Source: Planctomycetota bacterium
GTDB lineage: Bacteria; Planctomycetota; PUPC01; JABMSA01; JAUWKK01
DNA: 7,400 nucleotides
Reading direction: 5' to 3'
Assembly (NCBI GenBank): GCA_030614245.1
Contig: JAUWKK010000132.1
Coordinates: 1 to 7,400, forward strand
The notes below the pieces were generated by a model, which saw only the letters and a program-made list of their open reading frames with translations, made no database searches and had not been told where the DNA came from. Shown here one piece after another: positions 5,766-7,400 of this stretch; the first letter of the stretch is position 1; each line of letters opens with the position of its first letter. Both the position numbers and the translations under genes were made by a program.

Positions 5766-5798
5766 TTGATTGATCGGCAGGCTCAAAGCCTGCCCCAC
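5740..5798 (-). repeat. Two-arm palindromic element, copy 3 (59 bp), overlapping the galK end
   Basis: Both arms are perfect hairpins: AGCAGCCT (5744-5751) with AGGCTGCT (5756-5763), loop TTCC; and GGCAGGCT (5776-5783) with AGCCTGCC (5787-5794), loop CAA. A 12-base spacer lies between them. The outer ends GTGGAGCAGCCTTT and (minus strand) GTGGGGCAGGCTTT agree at 12 of 14 positions, so the whole is an inverted repeat of two palindromes. This design resembles REP/BIME elements or a very small transposon relic. It carries the galK stop and fills nearly all of the galK-trpD gap, where it could reduce readthrough or protect the mRNA 3' end. Confidence 0.8.
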
Positions 5799-5823
5799 AT
5801 AAGATCGGGAAGGAACAAAAGCA

Positions 5824-6831
5824 ATGAAGGAACTGATCGGAAAGCTGGTTGAGGGGCGGAACCTGTCGGCCGACGAAGCCGTCGAGGCGATGGAGACCAT
5901 AATGACCGGCGGGGCGACGCAGGCGCAGATCGGCGCGTTTCTTACCGCTCTTCGCATGAAAGGCGAGACTATCGAAGAGATAACCGGCTGCGCGCGCGTT
6001 ATGCGTGAAAAGGCTACGCTTATCCGCGTCGAAGGCTCCCCGGTAATCGATACCTGCGGCACGGGCGGCGATCATTCCGGCACGTTTAACATCTCCACCT
6101 GCACGGCTATCGTCGCCGCCGGAGCCGGCGTCAAAGTCGCCAAGCACGGCAACCGTTCCGTCACGAGCAAGAGCGGTTCGTCGGAGGTCCTCGCCGCCCT
6201 GGGCGTCAATCTCGACGCCGACGTGGCCACCGTCGAGCGCTGTATAGCCGAAGCCAACATCGGCTTCCTGTTCGCTCCCAGGCTGCACGCGGCGATGAAA
6301 CACGCAATCGGCCCGCGCCGGGAGCTCGGCATCCGCACCGTCTTCAACATCCTCGGGCCGCTGACGAACCCCGCCCGCGCACGGCGGCAACTCCTCGGCG
6401 TCTTCGATGCGAGTCTCTGCGATCCGCTCGCAAACGTGCTGGGCAATCTCGGCAGCGAACGATGCTTCGTCGTCCACGGATGCGACGGCCTCGATGAAAT
6501 CACTACAACCGACGAGACTGAGATCGCAGAACTTTGCGGGGGAAATGTGAAGACATACACAATCTCGCCGGAGGATTTCGGCCTGAAGCGGGCGAAGCCC
6601 GATGACCTGAAGGTCGTCGGGCCCGAGGAAAGCGCCGGCGCCATCCGCAGCATTCTCGCCGGGAAGGCAGGCCCGATGGCCGACATCGTCCTGCTCAACG
6701 CCGCTGCCGCCATCGCCGCAGCCGGTCTGGCGGAAGCCATAGCTGACGGGCTTCCCATCGCACGAGAATCAATCGAATCCAAAGCCGCAAGTGAGGCACT
6801 GGCGAAACTTGTCGAAATCAGTAACCAGTGA
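5824..6831 (+). CDS. trpD: Anthranilate phosphoribosyltransferase
   Basis: The 335-residue enzyme transfers phosphoribose from PRPP to anthranilate, the second step of tryptophan synthesis from chorismate, in the cytoplasm. Motifs are in family order: the PRPP-binding GTGGD (79-83) followed by NIST (89-92), KHGNRSVTSKSGSS (107-120), the Arg-containing GPRRELGIRTVFNILGPLTNP (163-183; Arg166 is the usual anthranilate contact), and the metal-binding DGLDE (221-225). The N-terminal helical domain LIGKLVEGRNLSADEA is typical, and length is normal (about 335-345). The ATG has AGGA (5811-5814) nine bases upstream. No other trp genes are next to it, so the pathway is dispersed or continues elsewhere. 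It may be read from the galK promoter through the palindromic element. The last three codons and the TGA fall in a short tandem repeat (6821-6860), so the SNQ tail is probably repeat-derived. Confidence 0.96.
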   Translation: MKELIGKLVEGRNLSADEAVEAMETIMTGGATQAQIGAFLTALRMKGETIEEITGCARVMREKATLIRVEGSPVIDTCGTGGDHSGTFNISTCTAIVAAGAGVKVAKHGNRSVTSKSGSSEVLAALGVNLDADVATVERCIAEANIGFLFAPRLHAAMKHAIGPRRELGIRTVFNILGPLTNPARARRQLLGVFDASLCDPLANVLGNLGSERCFVVHGCDGLDEITTTDETEIAELCGGNVKTYTISPEDFGLKRAKPDDLKVVGPEESAGAIRSILAGKAGPMADIVLLNAAAAIAAAGLAEAIADGLPIARESIESKAASEALAKLVEISNQ

Positions 6832-6860
6832 GCAGTGAGCGGTAACCAGTGGGCGGTGAG
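6821..6860 (+). repeat. Degenerate 21-bp-period direct repeat overlapping the trpD stop
   Basis: GTAACCAGTGAGCAGTGAG (6821-6839) recurs at 6842-6860 as GTAACCAGTGGGCGGTGAG, with 17 of 19 bases equal. The inner unit AGTGAGC is itself repeated. This resembles the GTGAGCAGTGAGCAGTAAGCAGT-type simple repeats found between genes in several environmental bacteria. The trpD TGA (6829-6831) is part of the first unit. Confidence 0.7.
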
Positions 6861-6913
6861 TTCCTGGACTTCAGCCGGACGGCCTGCCAAGCGGCAATCG
6901 CTGGAGGATCCGA

Positions 6914-6932
6914 CCGTGAAAGGGGATCACGG
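6914..6932. terminator. Hairpin between convergent trpD and the dockerin-type gene, weak terminator candidate
   Basis: CCGTGA (6914-6919) is the exact reverse complement of TCACGG (6927-6932), with a 7-base loop. It overlaps the stop codon of the minus-strand gene and lies about 80 bases after trpD. No T run follows on either strand, so an intrinsic terminator is only a possibility. Confidence 0.25.
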
Positions 6933-7400
6933 GCACCCACTGCCTCGGCCGAGGTGGGCGCGAACGCCGAGCAGATCCATGACGTTCACGCAGTTGTCGT
7001 CGTTCACGTCCCCATACAGCGCCATAATCTTCTCGGCGACGGCTTCAACGGAATCGCGCACGGTTGGGTCTGCGGTCTCCTGGAAGACCTCGACTGTCCC
7101 GCTCTCGCTCGCGCCGACAGCCGCGTAGTTCGTCGGCGTCATTACCAGCGTGATGACCTTGCTTTCTCCCGGGGCGAGCAGCCCGGTGTCGTAGCCGTCC
7201 GTCCCGGTGATTTCCGCCGTTATGTTCGTCGGGCCGAACAGATAGCCGACAGACCATCCGGCCTCGCTGCCGTTGCCGCCCCGCAAGAGGAACGACCAGG
7301 CGAGGGGACTGTCATTCTCGACCTTGATCTGATATATGGCTGCGCCGCCTTCTCTCACCGTCTGCGTCTCGATCTGATCGCCCGCCGGTTCGGCGTAGTA
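6927..7400 (-). CDS. C-terminal part of an extracellular-type protein with a beta-sandwich domain and dockerin-like EF-hand end (partial)
   Basis: The reading frame is open to the right edge of the window, so the start lies outside; 157 residues are visible. The first part (about 1-110) looks like a beta-sandwich of the CARDB/NEW3 kind found in secreted proteins: an Ile-Glu-Thr-Gln-Thr-Val lead, AAIYQIKVENDS, then GLLAPGESKVITLVMTP. The last 30 residues contain GDVNDDNCVNVMDLLGVR, a dockerin/EF-hand calcium loop with D-x-N-x-D spacing and a closing Asp at position 12. Only one of the two loops of a true dockerin is present. The protein ends GRGSGCP. Such tails are frequent on exported proteins of Planctomycetota and related groups, where they may anchor the protein or stabilise it with calcium. 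The signal peptide and any catalytic domain would be outside the window. A GTG at 7358 is unlikely to be the real start because the domain continues upstream. Confidence 0.75.
   Translation of the reverse strand, partial: YYAEPAGDQIETQTVREGGAAIYQIKVENDSPLAWSFLLRGGNGSEAGWSVGYLFGPTNITAEITGTDGYDTGLLAPGESKVITLVMTPTNYAAVGASESGTVEVFQETADPTVRDSVEAVAEKIMALYGDVNDDNCVNVMDLLGVRAHLGRGSGCP

Noticed and set aside
5764..5823. A separate promoter for trpD in the galK-trpD gap
   Set aside because: TTGATC (5770-5775) and TAAGAT (5800-5805) are 24 bases apart, too far for a normal promoter, and the gap is mostly the palindromic element.
5728..6890. Minus-strand open frames (249 and 272 codons) across trpD
   Set aside because: They are shadows of trpD, and their apparent ends run through the repeats. 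The shared peptide-like stretches with other regions come from the palindromic element, not from a protein family.

Overview
The window reads as a piece of a moderately high-GC Gram-negative-type chromosome carrying mostly metabolic genes. Three clues point to an environmental lineage such as Planctomycetota, Hydrogenedentota, Armatimonadota or relatives: a divergent MtaA/URO-D-like decarboxylase of a type common in those groups, a secreted-type protein ending in a dockerin/EF-hand loop, and intergenic DNA made of several short dispersed repeat families. This placement is an inference from gene content; no marker gene is present.

Layout, left to right. Positions 1-158 are repeat-rich and hairpin-rich DNA. 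On the minus strand, 159-1283 encodes a uroporphyrinogen-decarboxylase-family protein that is not HemE. Positions 1284-1761 are a 478-base gene-free stretch with a plausible minus-strand promoter, a palindrome and degenerate repeats. Next comes a minus-strand cluster read from 4397 down to 1762: a UspA-fold protein, then a flavoprotein closely resembling the alpha subunit of dissimilatory adenylylsulfate (APS) reductase, then a two-cluster ferredoxin resembling its beta subunit. A divergent promoter region (4398-4571) separates this cluster from plus-strand galK (4572-5765) and trpD (5824-6831). At the right edge a minus-strand extracellular-type protein with a C-terminal dockerin-like loop enters from outside the window.

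The usp-like, AprA-like and AprB-like genes are closely spaced, and the two redox subunits must work together: electrons pass between the FAD of the alpha subunit and the two [4Fe-4S] clusters of the beta subunit. Positions matching the known APS-site residues and the electron-relay tryptophan are kept. However, the proteins are compact, the gene order is A-B instead of the usual B-A, and no ATP sulfurylase or Qmo genes are in view, so the substrate is open. galK (galactose phosphorylation) and trpD (tryptophan synthesis) are standard enzymes of unrelated pathways that may share a transcript from a good sigma70-type promoter at 4492-4520.

The most distinctive non-coding signal is a 59-bp element made of two inverted, individually palindromic arms, present in two full copies and one degraded copy. 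One copy supplies the last codons and the stop codon of galK. An unrelated 21-bp-period repeat supplies the end and stop of trpD.
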